A stretch of DNA of 64,000 nt from assembly GCA_002281875.1 (NCBI GenBank), contig NCHN01000012.1, positions 1-64,000 of the forward strand, given 5' to 3'. A program made the position numbers and the translations under genes. Source of the stretch: Sphingobacteriia bacterium 24-36-13. GTDB lineage: Bacteria > Bacteroidota > Bacteroidia > Chitinophagales > Chitinophagaceae. Below the pieces are notes generated by a model, which was not told the DNA's origin, made no database searches, and saw only the letters and a list, made by a program, of their open reading frames with translations. Shown piece after piece: positions 18,141 through 28,025 of this stretch (positions within the stretch are counted from its first letter, which is position 1; each line of letters opens with the position of its first letter).

Positions 18141-19493
18141 ATGGGGGTAAAATTATTATTAGATAAAGCGCATGTACCTGGGATTCGTTTCTTTGAAACG
18201 TATCGCAAAGAAGGTGGATACCAAGCGGTTGAAAAAGCACTGAAACAAATGGATCCCGCTTCAATTGTTGAAGAAGTAAAGAAGAGTGGTGTTCGTGGTA
18301 GAGGTGGTGCAGGGTTTCCAGCAGGAATGAAGTGGAGCTTTATTGCAAAGCCCGAAGGTGTTCCTCGTCATTTGGTATGCAATGCCGATGAAAGCGAACC
18401 GGGTACTTTTAAAGATCGTTATTTAATGGAGTTTTTACCTCACTTATTAATTGAGGGATTGATCATTTCATCTTTTGCATTAGGGAGTAACGATACTTAT
18501 ATTTATATCCGTGGGGAATATGCATGGATTGTTGATATTTTAGAACAAGCAATTGATGAAGCTAAAGCAGCTGGCTTTTTAGGAAAGAATATTTTAGGTA
18601 CTGGATTTGATTGTAATATTTATGTTCAAAGAGGAGCTGGTGCTTATATCTGTGGAGAGGAAACTGCTTTGATTGAATCATTAGAAGGTAAAAGAGGTAA
18701 TCCAAGAATCAAACCTCCATTCCCTGCTATTGAAGGATTATGGAAAAGACCAACCGTTGTAAATAACGTAGAAACCTTAGCAGCCGTGGTTCCCATCATC
18801 AATATGGGTGGCGATGAGTACGCTAAAATTGGTGTAGGTCGTTCTACTGGAACCAAATTAATTTCTGCATGTGGTAATATTAACAAGCCGGGTGTTTATG
18901 AAATTGAGATGACACTTTCTGTAGAAGAGTTTCTATATTCTGATGAATATTGTGGTGGTATCGCTAACGGAAAAAGATTGAAAGCTTGTATTCCAGGCGG
19001 ATCATCTGTACCCATTTTGCCAGCCAATCTTTTACTCAAAACAGCCAAAGGCGAAACCCGTTTAATGAACTATGAAAGTTTAAGCGATGGTGGTTTTGCA
19101 ACTGGCTCTATGATGGGTTCTGGGGGGTTCATTGTTTTAGACGAAGACCAGTGTATTGTAAAAAACACCTACACATTGGCTCGTTTTTACAGACATGAAA
19201 GTTGTGGACAGTGTTCACCATGTAGAGAAGGAACTGGTTGGATGGAGAAGATCTTAAAGAATATTGATACCGGTAAAGGTAAGATGAGTGATATAGATTT
19301 ATTATGGGATATCCAACGCAAAATAGAAGGCAATACCATCTGTCCGTTGGGTGATGCTGCTGCATGGCCTGTAGCTGCTGCCATAAGACATTTTAGAGAT
19401 GAGTTTGAATGGCATGTGAATCATCCGGAAGAAGCACAAAAAAGAAATTATGGATTGGCACATTATGCAGATCCTATTCATGTACCAGCTTAA
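18141..19493 (+). CDS. nuoF: NADH-quinone oxidoreductase subunit F
   Basis: This 450-residue subunit binds FMN, NADH and cluster N3. Visible blocks are VRGRGGAGFPAGMKWSF (nucleotide and FMN binding), CNADESEPGTFKDR, GAGAYICGEETALIESLEG, and the N3 ligand motif SCGQCSPCREG. The frame is open from 18099, inside nuoE. The ATG at 18141 (MGVKLLLDKAHVP) just after the nuoE stop is the likely start. Confidence 0.96.
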   Translation: MGVKLLLDKAHVPGIRFFETYRKEGGYQAVEKALKQMDPASIVEEVKKSGVRGRGGAGFPAGMKWSFIAKPEGVPRHLVCNADESEPGTFKDRYLMEFLPHLLIEGLIISSFALGSNDTYIYIRGEYAWIVDILEQAIDEAKAAGFLGKNILGTGFDCNIYVQRGAGAYICGEETALIESLEGKRGNPRIKPPFPAIEGLWKRPTVVNNVETLAAVVPIINMGGDEYAKIGVGRSTGTKLISACGNINKPGVYEIEMTLSVEEFLYSDEYCGGIANGKRLKACIPGGSSVPILPANLLLKTAKGETRLMNYESLSDGGFATGSMMGSGGFIVLDEDQCIVKNTYTLARFYRHESCGQCSPCREGTGWMEKILKNIDTGKGKMSDIDLLWDIQRKIEGNTICPLGDAAAWPVAAAIRHFRDEFEWHVNHPEEAQKRNYGLAHYADPIHVPA

Positions 19494-19500
19494 TTAAGTT

Positions 19501-20598
19501 ATGTCTGAACAAACATTATTTAAAGTAACCATTGATAATATCACAATAGAAGTTCCAGCCGGAACAACTATTCTAAATGCAGCGCGTAAGATTGGCGGAG
19601 ATGTTGCTCCCCCTGCAATGTGTTATTACAGTAAGCTAGAAGGCAGTGGTGGTAAATGTAGAACCTGTTTGGTTGAAGTAAGCAAGGGCTCAGAAAAAGA
19701 TCCTAGACCAATGCCTAAATTGGTTGCAAGCTGCAGAACTACTGTAATGGATGGAATGGAAGTGAAGAATATTACCAGTGATCGTGTTATTGATGCGCGT
19801 AATGGGGTAGTAGAATTTTTATTAATTAATCATCCATTAGATTGCCCAGTTTGTGATCAAGCAGGTGAGTGTCATTTACAAGACTTGAGTTATGAGCATG
19901 GTAAAGCGGGTACTCGTTATGAGTTTCAGCGTAGAACATTTAAGAAGCATGATTTAGGTGACAAGATTCAGTTGCACATGACTCGCTGTATTCTTTGTTA
20001 CCGTTGTGTATTCACAGCAGATCAATTAACCGGCAAAAGAGAGCACGGTGTTTTAGATAGAGGAGATCACGCAGAAATTGCCACTTATATAGAAAAGAAT
20101 TTAGACAATGAATTCATTGGAAACGTGATTGACGTTTGTCCGGTGGGCGCATTAACCGATAAAACATTTAGATTTAAAAACAGGGTTTGGTTTTTAAAGC
20201 CAGTAGATGCACATAGAGATTGCCCAACTTGTAGTGGTAAAGTTACTTTGTGGAATAGAGGAGACGAAGTATACAGAGTAACAGCACGCAAAGACCAGTG
20301 GGGTGAAGTGGAAGATTGGATTTGTAATACTTGCAGATTCGATAAAAAACAAACCAGTGATTGGGTAATTGAAGGCCCAAGATTGATTGACCGTCATTCG
20401 GTTATTGCACAAGGGCATTATGCAGGAACAGTGGGTACACACAAACCAACAGAAACATTTGAAGCAGTTCATGCGGGTAGACAACCAAAATTGTTGATGG
20501 ATATTCATAGCATTAGTGAAGTGAATCAAACCAATATCACATTAAGCAAATTGGATAGACCAGCGCATTCAACCGACTTTAACCATAACAAAGACTAA
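19501..20598 (+). CDS. nuoG: NADH-quinone oxidoreductase subunit G, short form
   Basis: The 365-residue protein has the N-terminal iron-sulfur region of NuoG. It has a 2Fe-2S ferredoxin domain (MCYYSKLEGSGGKCRTCLVE), the His-containing 4Fe-4S segment CPVCDQAGECHLQD, and a further set CILCYRCVFTADQ with DVCPVGALTD. The long molybdopterin-oxidoreductase-like domain that makes typical NuoG about 700-900 residues is missing. A short Cys-containing tail remains (DCPTCSGKVTLWNRGDEVYR, then CNTCRFD). The stop lies 12 bases before nuoH with no frameshift scar, so this looks like a lineage-specific short form rather than decay. It passes electrons from NuoE/F towards NuoI. Confidence 0.93.
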   Translation: MSEQTLFKVTIDNITIEVPAGTTILNAARKIGGDVAPPAMCYYSKLEGSGGKCRTCLVEVSKGSEKDPRPMPKLVASCRTTVMDGMEVKNITSDRVIDARNGVVEFLLINHPLDCPVCDQAGECHLQDLSYEHGKAGTRYEFQRRTFKKHDLGDKIQLHMTRCILCYRCVFTADQLTGKREHGVLDRGDHAEIATYIEKNLDNEFIGNVIDVCPVGALTDKTFRFKNRVWFLKPVDAHRDCPTCSGKVTLWNRGDEVYRVTARKDQWGEVEDWICNTCRFDKKQTSDWVIEGPRLIDRHSVIAQGHYAGTVGTHKPTETFEAVHAGRQPKLLMDIHSISEVNQTNITLSKLDRPAHSTDFNHNKD

Positions 20599-20609
20599 TT
20601 ACCAGAAGC

Positions 20610-21659
20610 ATGACACTATTGGCCTTAGATTGGATATTGATGCTAGAAAAACTAATCCTGATTGCGATTATTGTTTTTGCTAGTTTGGGTATAGCCCTTT
20701 ACACCACTTTTTCGGAGCGTAAAGTTGCTGCTGTTTTGCAGGATAGACCGGGACCTAACCGAGCTGGTCCAATGGGTTTATTACAACCTTTGGCAGATGG
20801 ATTAAAGCTCATCATGAAGGAGGAAATTATTCCTAATTCAGCAAGTAAGGGATTGTTCATTTTAGGACCTGCAATGGCTATGACAGCTGCACTAATGACT
20901 TGTGCCGTTATACCTTGGAGTAGCTCTGTAGAATTATTTGGACGCAAAATTGACTTGCAAATTGCTGATATTAATATTGGTATTCTATATGTATTTGGCG
21001 TAGTAAGTATGGGTGTTTATGGCATCATGATTGGTGGATGGGCTTCTAATAATAAGTTTTCTTTAATGGCCGCATTAAGGGGTGCCTCTCAGGCCATCAG
21101 CTATGAATTAGCTATGGGTGTAGCATTGATTGCGGTATTAATGATTTCTGGATCTTTAAGTTTAAAAACCATTGTTGATCAACAAATGGCTCCTGGCGCT
21201 TGGTGGAATATTGTTTACCAGCCCTTGGGCTTTATTTTATTTTTCATTTGTGCAATGGCAGAGTGTAATAGAACCCCATTTGACTTACCAGAAGCAGAGA
21301 ACGAATTAAATATGGGATACCACCAAGAGTATTCCTCTATGAAGTTGGGTTTTTATCTTTTTGCTGAATATGTAAATATGATCATGAGTAGCGCAGTAAT
21401 GGCTAGCTTGTATTTTGGTGGGTATGATGTTCCGTTTTTAGACGAGTCTACATTGGCCCCTAATATTGCTGCTATCATTGGTGTGTTGTCGTTACTAACC
21501 AAGATTGTTATTTTCTTATTCCTTTTCATGTGGATTCGTTGGACTATCCCACGTTTCCGCTATGATCAGTTAATGAACTTAGGTTGGAAGAGTTTAATAC
21601 CACTGGCGTTGGTGAATATGTTAGCAACGGGTGCAGTGATATTATGGCAACAGGGTTAA
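20610..21659 (+). CDS. nuoH: NADH-quinone oxidoreductase subunit H
   Basis: The 349-residue protein has about eight membrane helices and the subunit H blocks RKVAAVLQDRPGPNRAGP and CAMAECNRTPFDLPEAENEL. Subunit H lines the quinone channel and links redox chemistry to the proton-pumping arm. The start codon follows the nuoG stop by 11 bases. Confidence 0.96.
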   Translation: MTLLALDWILMLEKLILIAIIVFASLGIALYTTFSERKVAAVLQDRPGPNRAGPMGLLQPLADGLKLIMKEEIIPNSASKGLFILGPAMAMTAALMTCAVIPWSSSVELFGRKIDLQIADINIGILYVFGVVSMGVYGIMIGGWASNNKFSLMAALRGASQAISYELAMGVALIAVLMISGSLSLKTIVDQQMAPGAWWNIVYQPLGFILFFICAMAECNRTPFDLPEAENELNMGYHQEYSSMKLGFYLFAEYVNMIMSSAVMASLYFGGYDVPFLDESTLAPNIAAIIGVLSLLTKIVIFLFLFMWIRWTIPRFRYDQLMNLGWKSLIPLALVNMLATGAVILWQQG

Positions 21660-21702
21660 GATCAAAATTATACATTTGTGAACCTTTTATATAAAAGAAT
21701 AC

Positions 21703-22242
21703 ATGCAAGCTTTAACAAACAGAGCAAAAGAAGTAAGTAGGGAGCCAATGACTTTCATGGAGCGCCTTTATTTGCCCAATATAGTAAAGGGCATGGCCAT
21801 TACTTTTAGCCATATATTTAAGAAGCAACCTACTATTCAATATCCAGAACAAAAGCGAGAGTTTAGCCCTGTTTTTAGAGGGTTACACGTTTTAAATAGA
21901 GACGCAGAAGGAAGAGAAAATTGTACCGCATGCGGATTATGTGCGGTTGCATGTCCGGCAGAAGCTATAACGATGGAAGCTGCTGAACGCATGCCTGGTG
22001 AAGAGCATTTGTATCGCGAAGAAAAATATGCAGCTAAATATGAAATCAATATGCTTCGTTGCATATTCTGTGGACTTTGTGAAGAAGCTTGTCCGAAAGA
22101 TGCTATTTATTTAAGTGAAACTTTTGCTCCAGCAAATTTTACCAGAAAAGGATTCATATATGGGAAAGACGATTTGTTAATTCCAAATAAGAACAATGCG
22201 CCGGAAGAATATGCAGCAGCGAGAGGAGCTGCAAGAGTTTAA
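21703..22242 (+). CDS. nuoI: NADH-quinone oxidoreductase subunit I
   Basis: The 179-residue subunit carries two 4Fe-4S ferredoxin motifs, CTACGLCAVACPAEAI and CIFCGLCEEACPKDAI, which hold clusters N6a and N6b. These bridge electron flow to N2 in NuoB. Normal length and context within the operon. Confidence 0.96.
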   Translation: MQALTNRAKEVSREPMTFMERLYLPNIVKGMAITFSHIFKKQPTIQYPEQKREFSPVFRGLHVLNRDAEGRENCTACGLCAVACPAEAITMEAAERMPGEEHLYREEKYAAKYEINMLRCIFCGLCEEACPKDAIYLSETFAPANFTRKGFIYGKDDLLIPNKNNAPEEYAAARGAARV

Positions 22243-22272
22243 AAATTTTGCCTGTTTAATACAATCAAAGAA

Positions 22273-22776
22273 ATGGATACGATTCAAATTTTGTTTTTCT
22301 CTTTAAGTGCACTGGCTATCTTCAGCGCCATTATGGTACTGGTTAGTAAAAATCCAGTACACAGTGTGCTTTGGTTAATTGCTGTATTCTTTGCCATATC
22401 TGGTCATTATATTTTATTGAATGCTCAGTTCTTAGCTATAGTAAACTTGATTGTTTATGCTGGTGCCATTATGGTCTTATTCTTGTTTGTAATCATGTTA
22501 ATGAATTTAAACTCTGAAGGGGAGCCTAGAAAAAATTGGTGGATGAAGTTGGCAGGGGTAGTGTCTGGAGGATGTTTTTTAGTGGTTTTGGTTTCATTGG
22601 TTAAGCAGGCAACAGAACTTTCTGGCAAAGCCGCTTTAATGAAAACTGGCGATATTGGTTTAATTAAAAATTTAGGTAAAGCATTATTCAGTGATTTTGT
22701 TGTTCCATTCGAAATAAGCAGTGTACTCTTTTTGAGTGCAATGGTTGGAGCAGTAGTAATTGGTAAAAAAGATTAA
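22273..22776 (+). CDS. nuoJ: NADH-quinone oxidoreductase subunit J
   Basis: The 167-residue protein has five predicted membrane helices and the conserved segment [20 protein letters not shown] typical of NuoJ. It is a core membrane-arm subunit of complex I. It lies between nuoI and nuoK in the canonical order. Confidence 0.94.
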   Translation: MDTIQILFFSLSALAIFSAIMVLVSKNPVHSVLWLIAVFFAISGHYILLNAQFLAIVNLIVYAGAIMVLFLFVIMLMNLNSEGEPRKNWWMKLAGVVSGGCFLVVLVSLVKQATELSGKAALMKTGDIGLIKNLGKALFSDFVVPFEISSVLFLSAMVGAVVIGKKD

Positions 22777-22793
22777 TTCATAACAACGCAATT

Positions 22794-23129
22794 ATGCCGA
22801 TACAATATTATATCTATTTTTCACTAGCCTTGTTTAGCATTGGTATTATTGGTGTACTTACCAGAAGAAATGCCATTATCGTTTTCATGTGCATAGAACT
22901 AATGTTGAATGCAGTTAACCTTTTATTGGTTGCATTTTCAAAAATGCACCATGGAGCTGCTTTATTGAATAATGCAAATGCAACAACAGGAGTAGAAGGA
23001 CAGCTTTTTGTATTTTTTATTATGGTGGTAGCTGCTGCTGAAGTGAGTGTAGGATTGGCCATCATTGTAATGATGTATCGAAATACGCATTCTGTAGATA
23101 TTAATTTCTTGAACCGATTGAAAAACTAG
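22794..23129 (+). CDS. nuoK: NADH-quinone oxidoreductase subunit K
   Basis: The 111-residue, three-helix protein has the NuoK pattern. A conserved Glu lies in [13 protein letters not shown] and a second in [13 protein letters not shown], both part of the proton path. It is slightly longer than the usual 100 residues because of a short insert (ANATTGVEG). Canonical position before nuoL. Confidence 0.95.
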   Translation: MPIQYYIYFSLALFSIGIIGVLTRRNAIIVFMCIELMLNAVNLLLVAFSKMHHGAALLNNANATTGVEGQLFVFFIMVVAAAEVSVGLAIIVMMYRNTHSVDINFLNRLKN

Positions 23130-23146
23130 CACCCGCAACTTAGTAT

Positions 23147-25096
23147 ATGAGTAAAATTGCTTTTTTAGTACCATTGTTTCCCTTGCTGGGTTTCCTGATT
23201 AACGGATTGGGCAGGCAGCGCTTGTCTAAATCTGCCGTAGGTATAATAGGATCAGGAATGATTTTCTTGTCTTTCTTAACCTCCTGCTTTTTATTTGGAC
23301 AAGTGTATGGAGCCGCTGCTAATAGCGGAGGTGCACCTATTAATTCAGTAGTTACCCTGTTTAATTTTATTCAAACAGAAGCGTTCACCATTCCATTTGC
23401 ATTTCAAATAGACCAGTTGTCTGTGCTGTTTTTATTGATTATTACTGGTATTGGGTTCTTGATTCATTTATATTCTACTGCATACATGAAAGAGGAAGCG
23501 CCTCATCATTTTGCACGCTATTTTGCTTATTTGAATTTATTTGTGTTTTCTATGTTGCTGCTCGTAATGGGTAGCAATTATGTGATCATGTTTATTGGAT
23601 GGGAAGGAGTAGGATTGTGTTCTTATTTATTGATTGGATATTGGTTTAAAAACGGTGATTATAATTATGCTGCTAAAAAAGCATTTATCATGAACCGTAT
23701 TGGAGACCTTGGGTTTCTTTTAGCAGTATTTTGGTTGATTTTTAAATTGGGTACGGTTAATTACACAGATGTATTTGCTGGTATTTCTCAATTATCTGCT
23801 TTTGATATTACCGCTATTACTACCTTACTATTTGTAGGTGCAATGGGTAAGAGTGCACAAATTCCTTTGTACACTTGGTTACCCGATGCCATGGCAGGTC
23901 CAACACCAGTATCGGCTTTAATACATGCTGCAACCATGGTAACTGCTGGTATTTATATGATTGCCAGAAGCAATATATTATATACCATGGCGCCAGCTAC
24001 ACAAACTCTGGTTGCAGTAATAGGTTTGGCAACAGCCATTTTTGCAGCTACCATTGCACTAAAACAAAATGATATTAAAAAAGTGTTGGCTTATTCTACT
24101 GTAAGTCAATTAGGATATATGTTTTTAGGATTAGGGGTAGGTGCTTATACAGGTGCTGTATTTCATGTAATGACACATGCTTTCTTTAAAGCATTGTTGT
24201 TCTTGGGTGCTGGATCTGTAATTCATGCAATGCATCATGAACAAGATATTCGTAAAATGGGAAACCTTAAAAAGTACATGCCTATCACGCATATTACTTT
24301 CTTGTTAGCTTGTTTAGCTATTGCTGGAATACCACCTTTCTCAGGTTTCTTTTCTAAGGACGAAATTTTAGTTGCGGCTTATAGCAGCAATCCATTGTTC
24401 TATTATATTGGAGTGGGTGGTGCTTTAATGACTGCATTTTATATGTTTAGATTGTACACCCTTACATTCTTAGGAAATTTCAGGGGTACACATGAACAAG
24501 AACACCATTTGCATGAGAGTCCATCTGCAATGACCATTCCTTTAATTGTATTAGCTGTTTTATCTGTAGTAGGTGGATTTATAGGAATACCCGCTGTATT
24601 TGCGGAGAACCAACATTGGCTTCAAAATTTCTTAGCTCCTATTTTTGCTGAATCAACCAAATTAGCAGAAGAACATCACTTAACTCATTCCCAGGAGTAT
24701 TTAATGATGGGAGTAGTTACTTTATTAATTGTTTTCGTAATTGCATTTGCAGTAAAATCTTACAAGAATTATCAAAATACAAACGATACAGAAGAAAGTG
24801 GATTGGGCAAACTATTACTTAACAAGTGGTATGTAGATGAATTGTACAATACAATTGTAGTAAATCCATTAAATGCATTGGGTGGTATTTTGAAAAATGT
24901 AGTGGAGAAGTCGGGTATTGACGGGGCAGTTAATGGAGTAGGTAAGTTGGTTGCTTACGGATCAAGGCAATTGAGATTAATTCAAAGTGGACAGGTAGCC
25001 AGCTATTTGCTCATCATGATTTTATCGATGGTTGTGTTTTTCATAGTGTGGTTTAATGATTCCACTATCATTCGTTTTTTAGATAAAATATTTTAA
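23147..25096 (+). CDS. nuoL: NADH-quinone oxidoreductase subunit L
   Basis: The 649-residue antiporter-like subunit has the Mrp/NuoL core: FIGWEGVGLCSYLLIGYW, then WLPDAMAGPTPVSALIHAAT, and the lysine-bearing helix. A C-terminal extension (residues about 540-640) probably forms the lateral helix. It pumps protons at the distal end of the membrane arm. The canonical gene order continues with nuoM 25 bases later. Confidence 0.96.
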   Translation: MSKIAFLVPLFPLLGFLINGLGRQRLSKSAVGIIGSGMIFLSFLTSCFLFGQVYGAAANSGGAPINSVVTLFNFIQTEAFTIPFAFQIDQLSVLFLLIITGIGFLIHLYSTAYMKEEAPHHFARYFAYLNLFVFSMLLLVMGSNYVIMFIGWEGVGLCSYLLIGYWFKNGDYNYAAKKAFIMNRIGDLGFLLAVFWLIFKLGTVNYTDVFAGISQLSAFDITAITTLLFVGAMGKSAQIPLYTWLPDAMAGPTPVSALIHAATMVTAGIYMIARSNILYTMAPATQTLVAVIGLATAIFAATIALKQNDIKKVLAYSTVSQLGYMFLGLGVGAYTGAVFHVMTHAFFKALLFLGAGSVIHAMHHEQDIRKMGNLKKYMPITHITFLLACLAIAGIPPFSGFFSKDEILVAAYSSNPLFYYIGVGGALMTAFYMFRLYTLTFLGNFRGTHEQEHHLHESPSAMTIPLIVLAVLSVVGGFIGIPAVFAENQHWLQNFLAPIFAESTKLAEEHHLTHSQEYLMMGVVTLLIVFVIAFAVKSYKNYQNTNDTEESGLGKLLLNKWYVDELYNTIVVNPLNALGGILKNVVEKSGIDGAVNGVGKLVAYGSRQLRLIQSGQVASYLLIMILSMVVFFIVWFNDSTIIRFLDKIF

Positions 25097-25121
25097 ATCG
25101 TTCATCAAGTAGCTAGCAATA

Positions 25122-26549
25122 ATGATTACTTTATTACTCATATTAACACCTCTGGTAGCCGGCTTAATTGCATTTGTATTAAAGCAAGGTAATTCGGCTA
25201 AAACTTTTGCTTTGTTAGCATCAATAGCAACATTAGCAATTGCATTGGTTGCCGTATTTACTACAGGAGAAATAGGATACGACGCCGCTTGGTTAAATAA
25301 TTTAGGAAGTAGAATTACGTTAAAAGCAGACGGCATGGCCAAAATGCTGAGCCTATTAACAGCCGTATCCTTTCCTTTAATTTTTACTGCAGTTTACAAT
25401 AATGAGTATAAAAACGCAGCATCTTTTTATGGATTGATGTTATTGTCTCAGGCAGGATTAATGGGAGTATTTCTAGCGTCTGATGCATTATTGTTTTATT
25501 TTTTCTGGGAGTTAGCATTAATTCCAGTTTATTTTCTATGTTCTATTTGGGGTGGAGAAAAGAGAATTGCAGTTACGTTTAAATTCTTTGTATACACATT
25601 TATAGGGTCACTATTAATGCTGATTGGTTTATTATTCATGTACTTTAACACTGCTGATCAATCATTTTCATTACAGAGTTTTTACGCAGTTAAATTGACT
25701 GCACAACAAGAAACAATTATGTTCTGGTTATTCTTTATTGCTTTTGCCATAAAGATGCCCATTTTTCCTTTTCATACTTGGCAGCCAGATGCTTATGAGC
25801 AATCGCCTACTGCTACTACAATGGTAATGAGTGGTATTATGGTTAAAATGGGGGTATTTGCAGTAATTAGATGGATACTTCCTATGTTCCCTAATGCGGC
25901 AGCTCAATCTGCAAATTTGGTAATCATACTTTCAATTATTGGTATGATTTACGCTTCATTAATTGCCATACGTCAAGACGATATTAAGCGCATGATTGCT
26001 TATTCTTCTATTGCACATATAGGTTTAATGAGTGCAGCAATGTTTACCAATAATCAAACTGCAATGGATGGTGTAATGATTCAAATGTTTAGTCATGGTG
26101 TAAATGTGATTGGACTATGGATTATTGCAGATTTAATTGAAAAGCAATTAGGCACCAGAAATATGAGTCAATTGGGTGGCTTGGCACAAAAAGCACCTGT
26201 GATGGCTATATTATTGGTAATCATGGCTTTGGCAAATGTGGCTTTACCACTCACGAATGCATTTATTGGAGAATTCTTGATGTTTAACGGTTTGTTCCAA
26301 TACAATATGGTAATGGCTGCTATTGCGGGCATTAGTATTATTTTGGCTGCTGTGTACACATTGAATATGGTACAGCGTGTGATTTATGGAGAATTAAATG
26401 TAATTACAGAAAAAGCAACAGATATTCCTTTGAATGTTAAATTAGCATTGGTGATAATTACTTTGCTGGTGCTTGTTTTTGGTGTATTTCCACAACCATT
26501 GCTGAATTTAACTGGTGACAGTGTTTCAGCATTATTTGTAAAAAAGTAA
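25122..26549 (+). CDS. nuoM: NADH-quinone oxidoreductase subunit M
   Basis: The 475-residue antiporter-like protein has the blocks FFWELALIPVYFLCSIWGG and FHTWQPDAYEQSPTATTMV, and IKRMIAYSSIAHIGL in the discontinuous-helix region. These are standard for NuoM, one of the three proton-channel subunits. About 14 hydrophobic segments are visible. Confidence 0.96.
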   Translation: MITLLLILTPLVAGLIAFVLKQGNSAKTFALLASIATLAIALVAVFTTGEIGYDAAWLNNLGSRITLKADGMAKMLSLLTAVSFPLIFTAVYNNEYKNAASFYGLMLLSQAGLMGVFLASDALLFYFFWELALIPVYFLCSIWGGEKRIAVTFKFFVYTFIGSLLMLIGLLFMYFNTADQSFSLQSFYAVKLTAQQETIMFWLFFIAFAIKMPIFPFHTWQPDAYEQSPTATTMVMSGIMVKMGVFAVIRWILPMFPNAAAQSANLVIILSIIGMIYASLIAIRQDDIKRMIAYSSIAHIGLMSAAMFTNNQTAMDGVMIQMFSHGVNVIGLWIIADLIEKQLGTRNMSQLGGLAQKAPVMAILLVIMALANVALPLTNAFIGEFLMFNGLFQYNMVMAAIAGISIILAAVYTLNMVQRVIYGELNVITEKATDIPLNVKLALVIITLLVLVFGVFPQPLLNLTGDSVSALFVKK

Positions 26550-26567
26550 AAGACCGATTTAGTAGTT

Positions 26568-27962
26568 ATGAACGCAATTATATTTTCAGCAATTCTAGGT
26601 GTGGTAATGATGTTTACAGGCATTTTTACCGATAAAAAACCGGTCATTACTTTAACGGCAATTATTTCATTAATTGTTTTATTAACTGTTAATTTATTAA
26701 ATAGCTATGGCTTGTTTTCTATCCAAATAGATACCAAAGACTTATTGCATTTTAATAAATTGGGTTTGTTCTTTAACACATTAATGATTGCAGCAACCCT
26801 CATTTTTGTTTTATTAAGTGGATCTGAAATTGAAAAAATCAGCAATAAGACAGCGGACTTTTATGCCCTTATTTTCTTTGTTTTATGTGGAACGGCAATA
26901 CTTACTTCTTATAATGGTATGTTGATGTTGTTTTTAGGAATTGAAATTTTGTCTATTCCATTGTACATTTTAACAGGATCAGATAAGCATAATCTTAAAA
27001 GCAATGAAGCTTCTCTTAAATATTTTTTAATGGGCTCATTTACAACAGGCATTATGTTGATGGGAATTGCTTTGTTGTATGGCGCCACTGGTACTTTTGG
27101 AATGGCAAGCGTTGGAACTGGTGCTTTACCTCCATCGTCTGGCGTTCAAGGTCCTGCTTTTTTACAAGTAGCTGGATTACTTTTATTGTTTGCTGCAATG
27201 TGTTTTAAGGTTTCTGCTGCACCATTTCATTTTTGGACCCCTGATGTATATGATGGAGCCCCAAGTGTTTTCACTTCCTTTATGGCCACCATTGTAAAAG
27301 CGGCTGGTTTTTTTGCTTTTATTAAATTGTTTGCTTCCAATGCAAGCTTACTAGGGCCTACCTGGAATATACTGCTCTCGTTTGTAATTATAGCAACATT
27401 ATTAGCTGGGAATATAACTGCTGTATTCCAGCGGAGTATCAAAAGAATGCTTGCCTATTCTAGTATTGCGCAAGTAGGGTTTATGTTATTTGCTTTGTAC
27501 AGCAATAATGACCTAGGAACAGAAGGGATATTATTGTATACCGTTGCTTATAGTTTAGCCACCATTGGATTCTTTGCGATATTAATGAAAGTGAAAGATT
27601 ACACTTTTGATGGATTTAACGGTCTAGGTACCACTCAACCAGTCCTAGCATTTGTTGCTACTATCTGTTTATTATCGTTGGCCGGTATTCCATTAACAGC
27701 TGGCTTTTTTGCCAAGTATTATATGTTGGCTTCTGTAGTTAAAGCTGGTGGACCTTTGTGGATGGTTATTGTTGCCGTATTATTTGCAGCAATAAGTGCT
27801 TATTATTATTTCAAAGTAATTCAAGCTATGTACTTTAAAGAAGGCCAACCAGAAACAACTGAAATTACGGGTGGATTCAAATTTGGGCTATTATTGGTGG
27901 CGGCTGCCATTGTATTAGTTGGCGTTCTTCCTTCAATAGTGCTCAATTGCTTCTATTTTTAA
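26568..27962 (+). CDS. nuoN: NADH-quinone oxidoreductase subunit N
   Basis: The 464-residue antiporter-like subunit has the block FHFWTPDVYDGAPSVFTSFM and the segment IKRMLAYSSIAQVGFML, both typical of NuoN. It is the last gene of the operon. No strong terminator is visible in the 63 bases before the next gene, which has its own promoter-like element. Confidence 0.96.
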   Translation: MNAIIFSAILGVVMMFTGIFTDKKPVITLTAIISLIVLLTVNLLNSYGLFSIQIDTKDLLHFNKLGLFFNTLMIAATLIFVLLSGSEIEKISNKTADFYALIFFVLCGTAILTSYNGMLMLFLGIEILSIPLYILTGSDKHNLKSNEASLKYFLMGSFTTGIMLMGIALLYGATGTFGMASVGTGALPPSSGVQGPAFLQVAGLLLLFAAMCFKVSAAPFHFWTPDVYDGAPSVFTSFMATIVKAAGFFAFIKLFASNASLLGPTWNILLSFVIIATLLAGNITAVFQRSIKRMLAYSSIAQVGFMLFALYSNNDLGTEGILLYTVAYSLATIGFFAILMKVKDYTFDGFNGLGTTQPVLAFVATICLLSLAGIPLTAGFFAKYYMLASVVKAGGPLWMVIVAVLFAAISAYYYFKVIQAMYFKEGQPETTEITGGFKFGLLLVAAAIVLVGVLPSIVLNCFYF

Positions 27963-28013
27963 CCACTCTTCATAATTAGACTGTTAACTGTAAAGGGTTT
28001 AATCAATACGCTG

Positions 28014-28021
28014 TACCTTTA
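28014..28021 (+). promoter_or_regulatory. -7 promoter-like element of the permease gene
   Basis: TACCTTTA matches TAnnTTTG at all but the last base and ends exactly four bases before the ATG at 28026. The same spacing is seen at rlmN, mnmE and the gene starting at 30015. Confidence 0.45.
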
Positions 28022-28025
28022 ATTT

